Assembly: GCA_018136815.1 (NCBI GenBank)
Contig: CM030931.1
Location: forward strand, 567,511-631,510
From: Isochrysis galbana
Taxonomy: Eukaryota > Haptophyta > Isochrysidales > Isochrysidaceae
DNA length: 64,000 nucleotides
Direction of reading: 5' to 3'
The position numbers were made by a program, and so were the translations under genes. Position 1 is the first letter of the stretch; the number at the start of each line of letters is the position of its first letter. Below the pieces are notes generated by a model, which was given only the letters and a program-made list of their open reading frames with translations, was not told the DNA's origin and ran no database searches. This document shows, piece by piece, positions 1 to 10,685 of the stretch.

Positions 1-1020
1 CCACCCCGCCGCACCGACCGACCACGACGCATGCGACAGACGGTGCGCAGACGCAGCACTCTCCAGCCAGGGCCACGCCAGCCCAGGTACTCGCGAGCCA
101 CGATCCGAGCCAAGCCCACAGAGCCACACGAACAGGATGCACCTCGTCACCACACAGGACACCACCACGGGACACCAGCACAGACGAATCCACACACAAC
201 TGGAGCCTCAGAGCTCTACCTCTACCTCCCATAAATAAGGAAAGCCTCCGGGTTGGGCCCCTACGAAGCCGCGGCACTGATCTCATGCCCAAGCACGTGG
301 CACAGGCCCGGCCGGTCACGGTCAGGATGACAACCATCACCATCACAGCCAGCAGGGAGATGTGCAGCAATGACTACACAACCCCGCTGGGGCACCCACG
401 CACCCACGGACCGGCATCGCGCATGCAGCCGCCCTACAGACTACTGACGCACAAAGCAGAACACAAAAGCACATGCACCAAGGCAGCAAGGCAGCCAGCC
501 CAAGGCACACACATCACGTGTGGTGGTGCGGTGGCGGCTGATGGGAGGGGAGGGCGCGGTCGTGGGCGAGGTGAAGGGAGGAGGTGAGGGAGAGGCTGGG
601 ACGGGCAGTGAGGCGTGAACCCCTCCGCTACCGCGCTACCGCATGTGGCTCGAGGAGTGGAATGGTGGCCGTGGCTGTGTGTGTGGAGTGAGACTCAAAA
701 GAATGTTGTGACCAAGTATTGTCGGAGCGAAGCTCTTTCCTCTTTGGGAACGAGTCGCAAAGGCACACCTGCGGCTAGCGCGGCGCACGGTTCATCCGGG
801 GAGCCCGGAACGGGCTCATCGCGAGAACGGGGAAGACCAATGACGGGCTTGTGGAATGGACGGGAAAGGGGCTGTCGCATCCGCGATCGACCTTTTTGTT
901 TTAGAAGTTGTTTGCGTTTCTATGTTCCCTCCTTGCAGGCTAGCCACGAGTCACCGTCGCAGGGTCCTACATTCGTCCATTCGCCCTTGTTGCCCTCGCC
1001 TGCCCTTTGTCGCCGCCCCA
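1..1020. other. No gene recognised; low-complexity left edge
   Basis: Open frames here are Pro/His/Arg-rich and match nothing I recognise. The segment lies downstream of the minus-strand IF-2-like gene, so it could hold a long intron or missing exons of it, but I found no reading frame resembling the IF-2 C-terminal domain. Positions 873-896 match 60387-60410 exactly on the opposite strand. Confidence 0.4.
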
Positions 1021-1023
1021 AGT

Positions 1024-1140
1024 AGTGCACGAGGGGAGTTGCCGCAAGGCGGGAAGCGAGGGAGAGGAAGGGAAGTGGGCGTGGCTACAGTAGTTAAACC
1101 CGTGGCCCCGCGCGAGGCGAGAACATTAAAAGGTTTTTTT
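1024..1140 (+). repeat. Dispersed repeat, second copy at 63485-63600
   Basis: The segment reads gcacgaggggagttgccgc, then purine-rich sequence, then a cgcgaggcgaga block, a short AT stretch and a T-run. The same order and many identical words occur near the right edge of the window (63487 onward), in the same orientation. A shorter related piece lies near 59070-59105. It is a diverged dispersed element of unknown class. Confidence 0.55.
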
Positions 1141-1591
1141 TTGGAGCCCTTGCCGGCAACCTTTGGCAAGCTACTCCTATCGGCGGCGGTTTTGCGCCTC
1201 GGATGCACTTCTACTTCCAGCCTACCTAGATGTCCGCAGCTACATAGCCACGGCAAGTCCTTTACCACTGCCACCATGCCGCTCACCCTCACATCTCACG
1301 ATTACACACGAGTAGCCCGCACACTGCGAGGATTCCGCCGGACGCCGGGACCATCTCTGCTTCATTCTCGCGACAGGTCTTTTTTTTTTGCTCTGTCATC
1401 CGCCATGCGAGCTAGCTCTCGCGCAGGCTCAGAAAGTCCCGCTGAGCGAAGCAAGTTTTCAAGTAGCTCGTAGAAGACATTATAGGAGCGGTGAGGTATC
1501 TGTCGAGCGGAGGGAGAAATGGGCGGTGTAGGTCCAATCCGTCCGCGCCGCGCACCGGCTCACGAGCAGGATTTTTGCAACAGCTACTCAC

Positions 1592-3974
1592 CTGCACCGA
1601 CTTAAGCTTCTTCTGAATTCGAGAATCCAGCCGCACGTTGAGAGTGTAGAGAGACGGCGCGCAGCCGAGACGGCGCGCCTGGCGCAACAACTCAAGATCG
1701 TCTTCTCTCGGCGCGCCAACCCCACAAGAAACAAGTATCGCGCGTCGTTCGTCGTCGCGCTCAAAGACGCGCGGGCGCAGAAAGTCGAGCAATGCTTGCA
1801 GTTCTCCAGCACTTTGCGCACGGAGTGCTACGGCGACGGGTTTCGGTGGTGCTACGCCAACAGGATCGGGTGCTTCGGCCTGCGAAGTCGACGCAGCTTG
1901 CAAGACAGCACGTGCTGACGTGCCGGGGGACATGGCCTCGCTAGCACGATGTTTCTGATGGTCGACTCGCCGCGCTCGTGAGGCATCGGCATTCCGCCTC
2001 AAGTGATGGATTTCCTCGTCTTGGACGTCGTCCTCGTACTCATACTGATCATCCACCTCGGCCTCGCGCTGACGCTCTTCGCCTGATTTCCGTGGAACTT
2101 CCTCGTCCGTCTTGACCACTGAACTTACGAAACGCTGCACCTCTCTGCGGTATTGTGCTAGCGCGCACGCAGCAGTGCGAGGTAGCACCACAAGAGCTTC
2201 TCCCACCGAAAATCCTCCTCCTCCTTTCTTGTCGTCCCAGGCCACTGCCACCATCACCGCAGCGCCAGGCTTCGCCTCCCTCAGTTCGACAGAAGTATTC
2301 TTGCCGATGCTCTTGCCCCTGCCTCGTGACGCTTTCACTTCCCTCGAGTCTTGGAGAGGGCTGGCACTGCTGTTGTCGTCGCCAATAGCACTCTCAATAA
2401 TACCAACACCCACATCTTGCGGCGCGAGTATGGCGCGCACGCGACCGGCTGCAGCGCCTACGGAGAACCAATCCGAGAGGCGCAAAGTACCGGAGCGAAC
2501 TACTGCGAGCACACCGGTGCCTGAGCCAGTGTGATGGAGATTGTGTGAGCAGAGGCTTGGGAGGTATGCATGCGCGCGATTATAGTGGACAGTCCGAGCC
2601 TTGGAGGCCCGGCACGAGAAGGGGGCAGCGAGGGGCATACGCCTGAATGAGACAAGCTCACGAGGACATGGAACGCGTCTACAATAGGACTCACTGAAGA
2701 CACTCCACCAAGCCAGCAGGCTCACCATGTCCCTTCATTTGAATAACTTCAAGTACAACTGCGACGCACGAGGGGTGGACGGTGCCGCCATCGGGCAAAG
2801 TGAAGCACAAGAGTTCTGGAGTTGCGTTCGCACGAGAGGCCAAGCCGGCCCACAACGACGGTTCCACCTCGTCGGAGGCCCGACCTTGGCGATGCACGAG
2901 ATCGCTGTGCAAGAGATTTGCTGCTTCCCTACTTTCAAGAGGCCTACTTTGAGAGGCACAAGCCTGGCGACGACCCGAACGCAAAGATTCCAAGATGCGA
3001 TCAATGAGCTGGTTGATGCCCCAGCCATTCAAAGCACACAGAAGAGATACGTCAGCATGTTGCGCCTTCAAGGAGCGGCTGCTCTGACCCATTGAGGCTT
3101 CCAGAGAATTAGAGCTAGGATCAATCAGCGAGTGGCCCTCTTGCCGCTCCATCTCCTGATCTGCAGCTGCCACCTCTTCGGCCCAAGCCCCTTGGATCTC
3201 CGCAGTGGCAGCAGCTACGCACCGACATGATCGTGCTTCCTCCAAGGATTTGGCGGAGCCGTCCAACGCAAGGTCCAACTTCGTCAGAGCCAGCAGTGTC
3301 GGCCCTTTGGCTCGTGCGCAGCGGCGAAGAACCTCCCGCGTCTGTGCCTGCACCCCTGCGTCCAAGGCCACCAGCACTAAGCGCAGGTCGGCCGACCGCT
3401 CTGCAGCTGCGCGCATACCACCAAACACCTGATGGCCTGGAGTGTCGAGAAAAGCAAGAGACCGCACGTCCGAATCACTCTGCCTCAGGTGAGACGGCAC
3501 ACGCAATCTCGACGGGCGTACAGACTGAGTAATCATGCCCTGCTCGTGCATGGCAACAGATGTACCAAGCAGCGTGTCTAGCAGTGTGGTCTTTCCATGA
3601 TCGACGTGAGCGAGCACCGCGACTACGGCAGTCTCGTCCGTGCTGCCGGCGCCGCCGGCTGCACCTATGGCCGCTTCGGTCGCACGCATCGCTGCAGCGT
3701 CTGGGTCGATCAGCTGCCACTCAACCCGTCCCTCATCGGCCAGGGCCATGGCGGTGGCTGCGGGGATCATGCAGCCTCCGAGTGAGCGTGAACGGTAGAC
3801 GCCAGCGGGGAGCTGCAGGCGGTCGGACGCATCGTCCACTACGCGCAAGTGGTACCAGCCACGATCTTTCCGCCAGCCGCTCGCGCGCACGAGCGCTGAC
3901 GCATCGAGGCCGAGCGCCTTACTCAGCTCTCGCGGATGGTTGAGCGGCCTTAGCGTGAGCGGCCGCCGAGGCAT
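1592..3974 (-). CDS. Mitochondrial translation initiation factor IF-2-like GTPase, C-terminus not found
   Basis: Two exons are visible on the minus strand: 3974-2726 and 2520-1592. The intron 2521-2725 has donor GTGAGC and acceptor CTCAG and joins the frames as MKGH-GTGVLAVV, the start of IF-2 domain II. From the ATG at 3974 the protein shows G1 AHVDHGKT (about 122-129), an ITQ switch I motif (about 148-150), G3 DTPGH (177-181) and G4 TKLD (231-234). Domain II (RSGTLRLSDWF and GRVRAIL) and the start of domain III (CGVGAPREDDLELL) follow. IF-2 delivers initiator tRNA to the small ribosomal subunit. A GTGAGT donor ends exon 2 after KSVQ, so at least one more exon is expected. The tRNA-binding C-terminal domain is not recognisable down to position 1. 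The gene could continue beyond the left edge, be interrupted, or be a truncated copy. A GTG-initiated extension to 4112 is possible but unlikely. Confidence 0.82.
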
Positions 3975-4194
3975 CGCTTTCGCGGTCCCCACGCGAAAGA
4001 GAATGCGTAGGAACGGCGGAGGAAAGGGGGTGGGAGGTGTGGGGCGGGTTCGCGCGGGAGGGGCGGGGTGCCAGAGCGCCACCGTGAAGCGGCGAGCCGG
4101 CGCCACGCTCACTCCCAGGCCGCACGCAGCGCAGCGAGGGCCTTGAGAGCCGCCGACCCGACGACCGAGCGACCGACTCCCGCCAACTAGAGTG

Positions 4195-4275
4195 TAGACT
4201 GGTAAACTAGTAGAGTCTCTAGCTCTAGAGTAAGAGTAGAGTACTCTAAAGTAGAGTGTAGAGTGTAGAGTAACA
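4195..4275. promoter_or_regulatory. TAGAGTA-rich tract upstream of the IF-2-like gene
   Basis: About 80 bp contain actggtaaac followed by many overlapping tagagta and tactcta words. A similar tract, with the same actggtaaac word, sits just upstream of the histone deacetylase gene (17868-17960). Position relative to two unrelated gene starts suggests a promoter or 5' UTR element. A microsatellite origin is the alternative. Confidence 0.4.
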
Positions 4276-4323
4276 CTTTTCCTGTTCTCAGTGTTCGTTC
4301 GTTCGTCGCTTGCTCCTACATTG

Positions 4324-4452
4324 TAAACACGGGTTTACCGTGTTTGTACAGAGGCCAAAAACAGCCCGTTTTCACCGTGTTTCAAACGCCCTCCCTAGCA
4401 GCATGCAGCATGCCGTGTTTGCAAGGTTCAAGGTTCCCGTGTTTCGTGTTTC
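4324..4452. repeat. Clustered CCGTGTTT motif array
   Basis: The octamer CCGTGTTT recurs at least four times in about 120 bp, with partial copies (cgtgttt) between. It resembles the subterminal motif clusters of hAT transposons such as the one at 12655-14243. No transposase sequence adjoins it, only a retroelement fragment at 4478. Confidence 0.5.
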
Positions 4453-4477
4453 TTAGTAGAATTTCTAGAGCAAAGCC

Positions 4478-4612
4478 AAAATATACAACTAGACCAAGTC
4501 ACCGTGTCAGACATAACGCGAGAGCTGATAGAGAAGGGCCCCTGCGCCAAGCCCCAGCCATCACGAGAAGCGTGGGCCCGAAAGCTAGATCTGACCCATG
4601 ACGAGTGGAAGC
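4478..4612 (+). pseudogene. Fragment of a retrotransposon reverse-transcriptase C-terminal region
   Basis: The + strand encodes QLDQVTVSDITREL, a gap, then REAWARKLDLTHDEWKHV and a stop. This matches QLDQITVSDITREL and REAWARKIDLTHDEWKHV in the longer retroelement ORF at 62295-63244. The nucleotide match is also clear. The fragment is an isolated piece of about 135 bp, so it is a dead copy. Confidence 0.75.
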
Positions 4613-4798
4613 ACGTGTAGGCCCAGGTCAGAATTTCGTTTGAAACCCACAAACAAACCAATGAAACAAGTAAGGACAACCAAACAAATTCGGCGTGCAA
4701 TGCGGCGGAGCTTCGAGACTTCGAGCCAACTCACTGGTGAAAACAAAACTCACTCAATTTTCTTCACACAACGCATGATGGAGACACCGCATCCGCAT

Positions 4799-4818
4799 AG
4801 AGTATATAAAATACTCTG
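4799..4818 (+). promoter_or_regulatory. Isolated TATA-like site inside a short palindrome
   Basis: The sequence agagtatataaaatactct is a near-palindrome containing TATATAAAA. Downstream there is only a very short ORF (ATG at 4865), so if it is a promoter its transcript is unknown. Chance occurrence is possible. Confidence 0.2.
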
Positions 4819-4859
4819 GATGCGACACTCCCATGCTCTTCTCCGCTCAGAGGACCGAG

Positions 4860-5440
4860 GCGGCATGAAGGCGTCGAGCAGTGCTTCTTGACTAGTGATC
4901 AAAGTTTTAGTTTAAACTGGATATAAAGATAAAAATTCATGGTCCTCGTTCGACGGAACGCGACCCTGGGGCGGGAGGACGCGAATGAACGCTTTTCGCT
5001 TTGGGGGAGGTGGCGGATGAACGCTTTTCGCCTAGCCCCTTCACAATATCACTCGGGACGCGCGCTAGGGGTGCACTACACCGGGACGTAGCGATCATCA
5101 ACATCTTCTCATTTATCATACTACATGGTTAAGAAAAATTTCATTGATCAGAGCTGGAGCGAGAGGAGTCAAAACAAACGGGTTCTTGATCACAACAAGG
5201 CCACACCTTGCATAACTTGCACACGCACAATCTCAGCATCCTGTCTTCTCGTTTTCGTTAACTTTTTCTTCCTTGCTCAATATGAACAGGCATACGAGGA
5301 AGACTTCAGCATACCTGAAGACTTGGCATAAGCCCGTTTCTCTTTGAAAGCCTATCTCGTTGACTTGCTGAATTACACGTTCATTCTGTTTGAGGGGATC
5401 GCTGATGTCAAGGCTGATGGAGGCCGCGAAATATCTCCCG
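4860..5440. other. Intergenic, downstream of the LOG-like gene
   Basis: There is no convincing gene. The word atgaacgcttttcgc occurs twice (near 4986 and 5018). The word gacggaacgcgac (near 4954) recurs in similar form near 10736, 41775, 42055 and 49092. The last 100 bases before 5441 are the likely 3' UTR of the minus-strand LOG-like gene. Confidence 0.4.
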
Positions 5441-6121
5441 TTACAAATGTCGCCGTACAGCCACAAGCCACACAAGAACAGCGGAAACGGTACCCGTGAT
5501 GAATCCCTTGATGAATATCCCCCGGCGAGCTGTTGATACCGAGACAGTCGTCACTTGCGAGGGGCACGGTCTGCCATGAGCCACTGCGTGTCGAGCCCAC
5601 GCAAGCGCATCCGCCGGGGTTTTCGCGATATGGACGAGGTCCTCAACGTCACACCGCAAAAGTCGTTCGTCATGAGCGCGTTTCAGCCAGGTGATGATGC
5701 CATCATAGAAGCCATTGGTGTTCACGATTACAACGGGGAGCGAACTGAGTTTCGTGTGGCGACCGGCAATCGCATCAAAGGTTTCATCCAGGGTACCGAC
5801 GCCGCCTGGCAGCACGACGAGACAGTCGCAGCCTGCGAAGAGAAGGCGCTTCCGCTCGGTCAGGTCCGAGCCCCCCACGATTGTCAGGTCGTCCAGCTCT
5901 GCCGCCTCGCCAGAGTCGACCCACTGCTCATGGATCACGCCATGCACACGGCCACCGCATCGCTTCATCGAGCGGTTGAGCGCGCCCATGCAGCCGAGGG
6001 CGCCGCCACCATTGACACACAAGTCTCCGCTGTCCGCCAACAACCCGCCAAGCTCCTCCGCCACGGCGAGGTACTCCGCCGGCGTCTCCGGCGACGCCGA
6101 GGCAAAGACAGTCACGCGCAT
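5441..6121 (-). CDS. LOG-family cytokinin riboside 5'-monophosphate phosphoribohydrolase-like protein with C-terminal membrane segment
   Basis: This is a single-exon ORF of 226 residues starting at ATG 6121. The family signature is present: ERKRLLFAGCDCLVVL (about 89-104) followed by PGGVGTLDE (105-113), the nucleotide-binding PGGxGTxxE motif. An N-terminal Rossmann-type start MRVTVFAS also fits. LOG enzymes release free cytokinin base and ribose 5-phosphate from the nucleotide; related bacterial proteins are often called lysine-decarboxylase-like. The family core ends near residue 190. Residues about 202-222 (FIKGFITGTVSAVLVWLVAV) form one hydrophobic helix followed by RR, which looks like a tail anchor and is unusual for this normally soluble family. 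The substrate cannot be told from sequence. Confidence 0.88.
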   Translation of the reverse strand: MRVTVFASASPETPAEYLAVAEELGGLLADSGDLCVNGGGALGCMGALNRSMKRCGGRVHGVIHEQWVDSGEAAELDDLTIVGGSDLTERKRLLFAGCDCLVVLPGGVGTLDETFDAIAGRHTKLSSLPVVIVNTNGFYDGIITWLKRAHDERLLRCDVEDLVHIAKTPADALAWARHAVAHGRPCPSQVTTVSVSTARRGIFIKGFITGTVSAVLVWLVAVRRHL

Positions 6122-6357
6122 CGGAAGCGCAGAGCCGACGATAATTGTTGTGCTGTTCGAGTGTCACAGTTTTCTTCTTGTCCTAGTTTAACCCTAGTGG
6201 AGCCGTAGTCCTCCAGGAGGACGCTCAGAAAGTCTCGAGTACTTATGGCTATATTTGGAGACCCTATGGGCCTTGGGAGGGCGCTAGGGGGCCTCCGGAT
6301 CGGAAATAGGGCCCCTCCTAGGCCTGGGTAGATGTCCCAATCATAAATTCTTCAACT
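6122..6357. promoter_or_regulatory. 5' region of the LOG-like gene
   Basis: This 236-bp stretch upstream of the minus-strand start at 6121 should contain its promoter. Several tagggcc and ccctagg words occur around 6265-6325, but no TATA box or named element is evident. Confidence 0.25.
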
Positions 6358-6524
6358 ATGCTTGCTTTTAGAAGCGCGGGAGAACGTTGCCACGAAAAGT
6401 TGGCGCGAGCCCCCGTTTCCCTCCTGCCTTCCTCTCCCCCCCCTCCCCCGCCCTTTCCCCCCTCGGGTCCTCTCCGTGACGAAACTACACCCCCTCCCTT
6501 TTTCACCTCTCAGCCTCGTTCTTT

Positions 6525-6960
6525 TCAATATGCACAGCCCCCCCCCCCCCCCCCCCGGCTTGACCCCTTTCTTTCACCCCCCCTCCCGCGAACTCCCACC
6601 GGCGCAGCCCCCCCCCCGCCCCCCCCCCCCCCCTCCCCTGCCATGCCGGCCTCAGCTTGTGGCACACAAACAGCCCCCACGCTCCCTCCCTCTCGACGTA
6701 CGGTGACGCAGCCGAGGCCTCGAGACTTGACCCCCTCAGAAATAAGGCTGGAGAAGGTGAGCGTGAGCAGCGTGCGAGGAGCTAGGGTGACGAAGGCAGT
6801 CGTGATGTACCAGCCCCCGAACCGCCAGCCGAAGATCATGGACAGGAACGCGACGAAGGTCGAAGGAACGAGGCATTCAAGGCGGCCAAGCAGCGTGGCA
6901 AAGAAGGAAGGTAAGCGCAACATTACGCAGGTGAAATGGGCAGATGATGACGGGGGATAG
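6525..6960. other. Overlapping open frames, coding strand uncertain
   Basis: On the minus strand 6923-6525 reads as a hydrophobic peptide (for example FVAFLSMIFGWRFGGWYITTAF) with C-rich third positions, followed by a glycine-rich tail over a poly-C tract. On the plus strand 6358-6960 gives a basic peptide ending QVKWADDDGG, with a good donor word (ggaaggtaagc) at about 6906-6916. One of them may be a real exon. I recognise neither. Confidence 0.2.
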
Positions 6961-7548
6961 CAAAGTAGTAGGCACCTTCAAGAATATTTTTTTTTACACC
7001 TCGGCACACCATAGTAACAAATCATAAATAAACATCTACGCCCGACGCCGCAACTTTCCTCCGCTGGTTGCAATTGAATCGCAATAACACTGACGCCTCC
7101 ACTTGATCCGCCAAAGAAAGAGGGCGCACGATTTATTTGCTATTTGCACCAATAGAGGTGGGGATGGGGATGGGAAAAATCGACTTTTCACAATTGCACC
7201 CAAAAGTCGATGTGAATGCATGGAGAGGTGTCTCATGCTATCATAAGAGCTTCTGCAAAGTTTCAGAAGCCAATTATTTCATGGTGGCGAGTACGAGCGA
7301 CGACAATGCGGTGTTTTTTTCGCGGTGGCCAGGGAGTTTTTTTTTAGTAGATTTTGGCGCGTTGGAGCCACAATGAAGGATGCTAGTGCCCACCAAAGGC
7401 CACTTTCGGGGTTGCGGGGCTGGAACCCCGTCCTCTCCCGTCCCCAAAGGGCAGAATGTCGCTTCCAGCACACACACACCCGACACCCGCCCCAGCTGTC
7501 CAGCCCGTCCTTCCGGCAATTGACATGCGCCAATGCGCGCGCCCCCAC

Positions 7549-7765
7549 TCAGATAGCCCGGTCACTCACTATGGGGTTGTGGATGACACCAGCTACAATG
7601 GGAGATTGAAGGGCTAAGCCAGCTCCCTAAGGATTCCGGTGAGATGGATCAGCGAAAAAAATTGGGGGTTATCCGGCGAAAATTTCGAAAATTACCGAAT
7701 TTCGGGCCTTCGAAGGCGGAGCGCGAAATACAGTCGGGCCCCCCTCCCGGTATTTTTCAGTGAGG
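7549..7765 (+). repeat. Dispersed repeat R1, copy 1
   Basis: It begins agcccggtcactcacta and continues with gggagattgaagggctaa, agctccctaaggattc, a gatcagcgaaaaaaa block and an A/T-rich part with gaaaatt words. The same order of words is found at 31922-32135 and, shortened, at 57095-57250. All three copies lie in the same orientation. The element encodes nothing recognisable. Confidence 0.6.
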
Positions 7766-8260
7766 CCCTTCATGCGAGGCACAAACATCGAACGACGAGG
7801 AAATTTGTGACGCCAACTTACTGGGTCCAAAAGGCCCGCTTCTATGCACACTGGACCATGAGCTATACTCGTATTATTGGACTTCAATGTGCAAGAAAGT
7901 ATCACAAAACTCAAGACGCTCACGTGAACCACTAGTCACCGAGGGCTATAGCGGCTAACTTGGCACCGCGACCGGGCGGGCAGCATGGACTTCTTTGTTC
8001 ATCCACTTCAACTAGTAACAGAGCATAAAGTCAAATCAAGATATACTGCCCTAGTGGCCGAGCCAATTGCCCTCTCTACCCTCGCGCACCTTGTCGAAAA
8101 TCGGCCTTGGCGCAGAAACCGCGTCGACGTTAACGTACCGAGATGCGCTCGAGTACCCAACTTCCCACCACTACCGGGCGCGCTCCTCGCGTGTTTTGGT
8201 CGATGTGACTAGTGTGGATGCATCGCCAACAACTAATTCAAACAATGCCATCCTGCCACC

Positions 8261-9189
8261 CACGCCAATCGCCGCCGCCGCCCGCGCGCATCGCGCCGTA
8301 GTCGGCCGTGTGTGGCGCCGTCAACTACGCTTACGTCATCCGGCCGAATGCGCCGGAGTGCCCAACTTTCACACGCGATCGGGCGCGCTGCCGGCGCTTT
8401 CTCGGCCATCCACTGAGATAGAATGGCCCACCAGGCATCATATCGAAAGGTGCCGCCCTAGCAGCCACGCCAATCGCCGCCGCCGCCCGCGCGCATCGCG
8501 CTGTGGTTGACCGTGTGTGGCGCCGTCAACTACGCTTACGTCACCCGGGCGAATGGGCCGGAGTGCCCAACTTTCACACGCGATCGGGTGCGCTGCCGGC
8601 GCTTTCTCGGCCATCCACTTGGACAGAATGCCCCAACAGGCACCGTATCGAAAGGTGCCGCCCTAGCAGCCACGCCAATCGCCGCCGCCGCCCGCGCGCA
8701 TCGCGCTGTGGTTGACCGTGTGTGGCGCCGTCAACTATGCTGACGTCACCCGGCCGAATGCGCCGGAGTGCCCAACTTTCACACGCGATCGGGCGCGCTG
8801 CCGGCGCTTTCTCGGCCATCCACTGGGATAGAATGCCTTACCAGGTACCATATCGAAAGGTGCCGCCCTAGCAGCCACGCCAATCGCCGCCGCCGCCCGC
8901 GCGCATCGCGCTGTGGTTGACCGTGTGTGGCGCCGTCAACTACGCTTACGTCACCCGGCCGAATGGGCCGGAGTGCCCAACTTTCGAACGCAAGCGGGCG
9001 CGCTGCCGGCGCTTTCTCGGCCATCCACTGGGATAGAATGCCTTACCAGGTACCATATCGAAAGGTGCCGCCCTAGCAGCCACGCCAATCGCCGCCGCCG
9101 CCCGCGCGCATCGCGCCGTAGTCGGCCGTGTGTGGCGCCGTCAACTACGCTTACGTCACCCGGCCGAATGGGCCGGAGTGCCCACCTTT
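8261..9189 (+). repeat. 205-bp tandem repeat array, about 4.5 units
   Basis: The word cacgccaatcgccgccgccg starts at 8261, 8466, 8671, 8876 and 9081, an exact period of 205 bp. Units differ by scattered substitutions (for example catcatatcg versus taccatatcg). A diverged half unit precedes the array (about 8085-8215). Part of the same unit also occurs once at 24103-24190. The frames left open through it are a by-product of GC richness and the absence of indels. Confidence 0.9.
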
Positions 9190-9830
9190 CGAACGCCAGC
9201 GGACGCGCTTGGTGAGAGTTCTTGCTGAGGATGCTCTTACGCTGCCCCGGTGCCAACGAGTTCGCGAACGCGATGCACTTGGCGACCGTTCGGTAGATGG
9301 CACAGGAAGTCCTGCGGAAGCAGCGCAGCGCGCCAAGAGGGCTGTATTGCAATGCTCGCCACGATTCCCGAGCGCGCGGTTGGGTAGTCTGCGGGGTTGG
9401 GAGGCAGCGTACCAATATAATGGATGGGGCTCTGCGCGTAGGAGCGCGTAGGCAAGCCGGTGTCATCCTCCTCAGGTTGGGGCTGGAAGTGGCGTGGTGT
9501 GGGGCTGGCGGCCATGCTGCGTGGGCAGGTGAAGCAGAAATCGGCCGAGTGCGGTGGCATGAAACGCCGGTGAGACCGCCGACCGGTGTACCCGGACCAT
9601 TTAGTCCGAACACCATCGACAAGGGGGGGCTGACCACCGCCGTGCTCTCGCTGGAGCGCGGCGAAGGTCGGCCTGTCAGGCGGGTCGGTCGCCATCGCTC
9701 TGCCTCGGATTCGGAATCGAGCGGGGAGAGAGACGAGGGGAAATCTTCCCCCGGTCCGACGATAAAAAAATGTGGGCCTCCGGATCAACAAGAGTTTTTT
9801 TTTCAACCCACTCTCCCCCACCTCTAGCAC
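9190..9830 (-). repeat. Dispersed repeat R3, long copy next to the 205-bp array
   Basis: About 640 bp match 24165-24815 closely over most of their length, including the words gatggcacaggaagtcctgc and ctctcgctggagcgcggcg and an end in accctctcccccacctctag-like sequence. In minus orientation one frame is open in both copies (for example RPTFAALQREHGGGQPP). Substitutions between copies change amino acids freely in every frame, so I treat it as a non-coding repeat. It directly abuts the tandem array, as the single unit does at 24.1 kb. Confidence 0.75.
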
Positions 9831-10307
9831 CAAACATACACTGTAACAATGAAAATACCCGTTCACAGTCGTTCCTGCGCAGGCGCGCCGTGGCGCGCCT
9901 CGAGCGGCTCGATACTGCGCAAGGACAAGGAGATGACAGGCGGGTGAGTGACGATGACGCTCAAGCGCGTGAGCAAGGGCAAGGAAGGGCAAGGGCAGCA
10001 AGCTGGGCTGTGTGTGTGACTCACTCGCCGCGTCGCACGCGCGAGCGCATGATGACTGATCTGATGATGCAGCTATGCAGCTGCCCCAAACGGCAAGCCG
10101 CGAGCCACGAGCGGCATAAGGGTGATTGTGCAATGGTATGGCGACGCGGGTAGGGGCAAGCAGTGCAAGCCCACCTTGTGGCATTTCGGCGGCAGAGCGC
10201 CCTTGTCACCCCTCTCCACCTCGCTGCTCGCTGCTCGCTGCTCGCAGCTTGCTCTCCGAAGATGGACAATAGGTTTTTTTTAGGCGCCGCCGCCTCAACA
10301 CACGCCC

Positions 10308-10392
10308 AAATATCCCAGGCATATCCAAAGATATCTATTTCCGGCAAAGTTGCCCAAATATCCAAATAGATATCCCGGATATCCAAGCCTGG
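10308..10392. repeat. Clustered AAATATCC motif array
   Basis: The words aaatatcc, aagatatc and gatatcc recur in about 85 bp. The cluster lies about 300 bp from the hAT transposase remnant at 10686-10982. It may be the subterminal motif region of that element. Confidence 0.45.
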
Positions 10393-10429
10393 GCCTAGAA
10401 ACGAGTCCCATGGTGCAAGTGCGCCGAGC

Positions 10430-10612
10430 AGCTGGCAAAAACTCTGGATGGAGAACCAGAAGGCCGTCCTCGCACGCATCACGGACCTCGCCACCCAGGA
10501 TCAGCCAAGCGACATGGTCGCCTGCCAGCAGAACGACATTGACAACAAGATCGAGGAGGAGGGGTGTGAGAAAAAGACGAAGAAGATGAAAACTCAAACT
10601 CAGCCGGCTTAG
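10430..10612 (+). other. Short open frame, unrecognised
   Basis: One + frame reads SWQKLWMENQKAVLARITDL and continues to KKMKTQTQPA then a stop, with protein-like composition. It sits between a motif array and a hAT remnant, so it may be part of a broken transposable element. I do not recognise it. Confidence 0.2.
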
Positions 10613-10685
10613 TTAGGGTGTCCGCTTAGCGTTTTCGTACATAACGTTAGCTGCTATGCGCACGCGCCGCGTCGTTGTGCATGTA

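Noticed and set aside
4937-5119. Small ORFs around 4.9-5.4 kb
   Set aside because: Composition is not coding-like and there is no family match; the region is better explained as the 3' flank of the LOG-like gene and repeat words.
5441-6121. Bacterial contamination or recent transfer suggested by LOG-, NhaC- and HDAC-type proteins
   Set aside because: HDAC and NhaC genes have introns, all genes share base composition with clear eukaryotic genes, and the families also occur in eukaryotes.
8261-9189. CRISPR-like array
   Set aside because: The 205-bp period has no short conserved repeat with variable spacers, whole units are similar, and the DNA is eukaryotic. The same holds for the 153-bp arrays at 48.4 kb and 38.3 kb.
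8951-10184. Open frames of 228 and 315 codons over repeat R3, with a partner at 23766-24785
   Set aside because: Differences between the two copies change amino acids freely in all frames, as expected of non-coding repeats; openness is explained by high GC.
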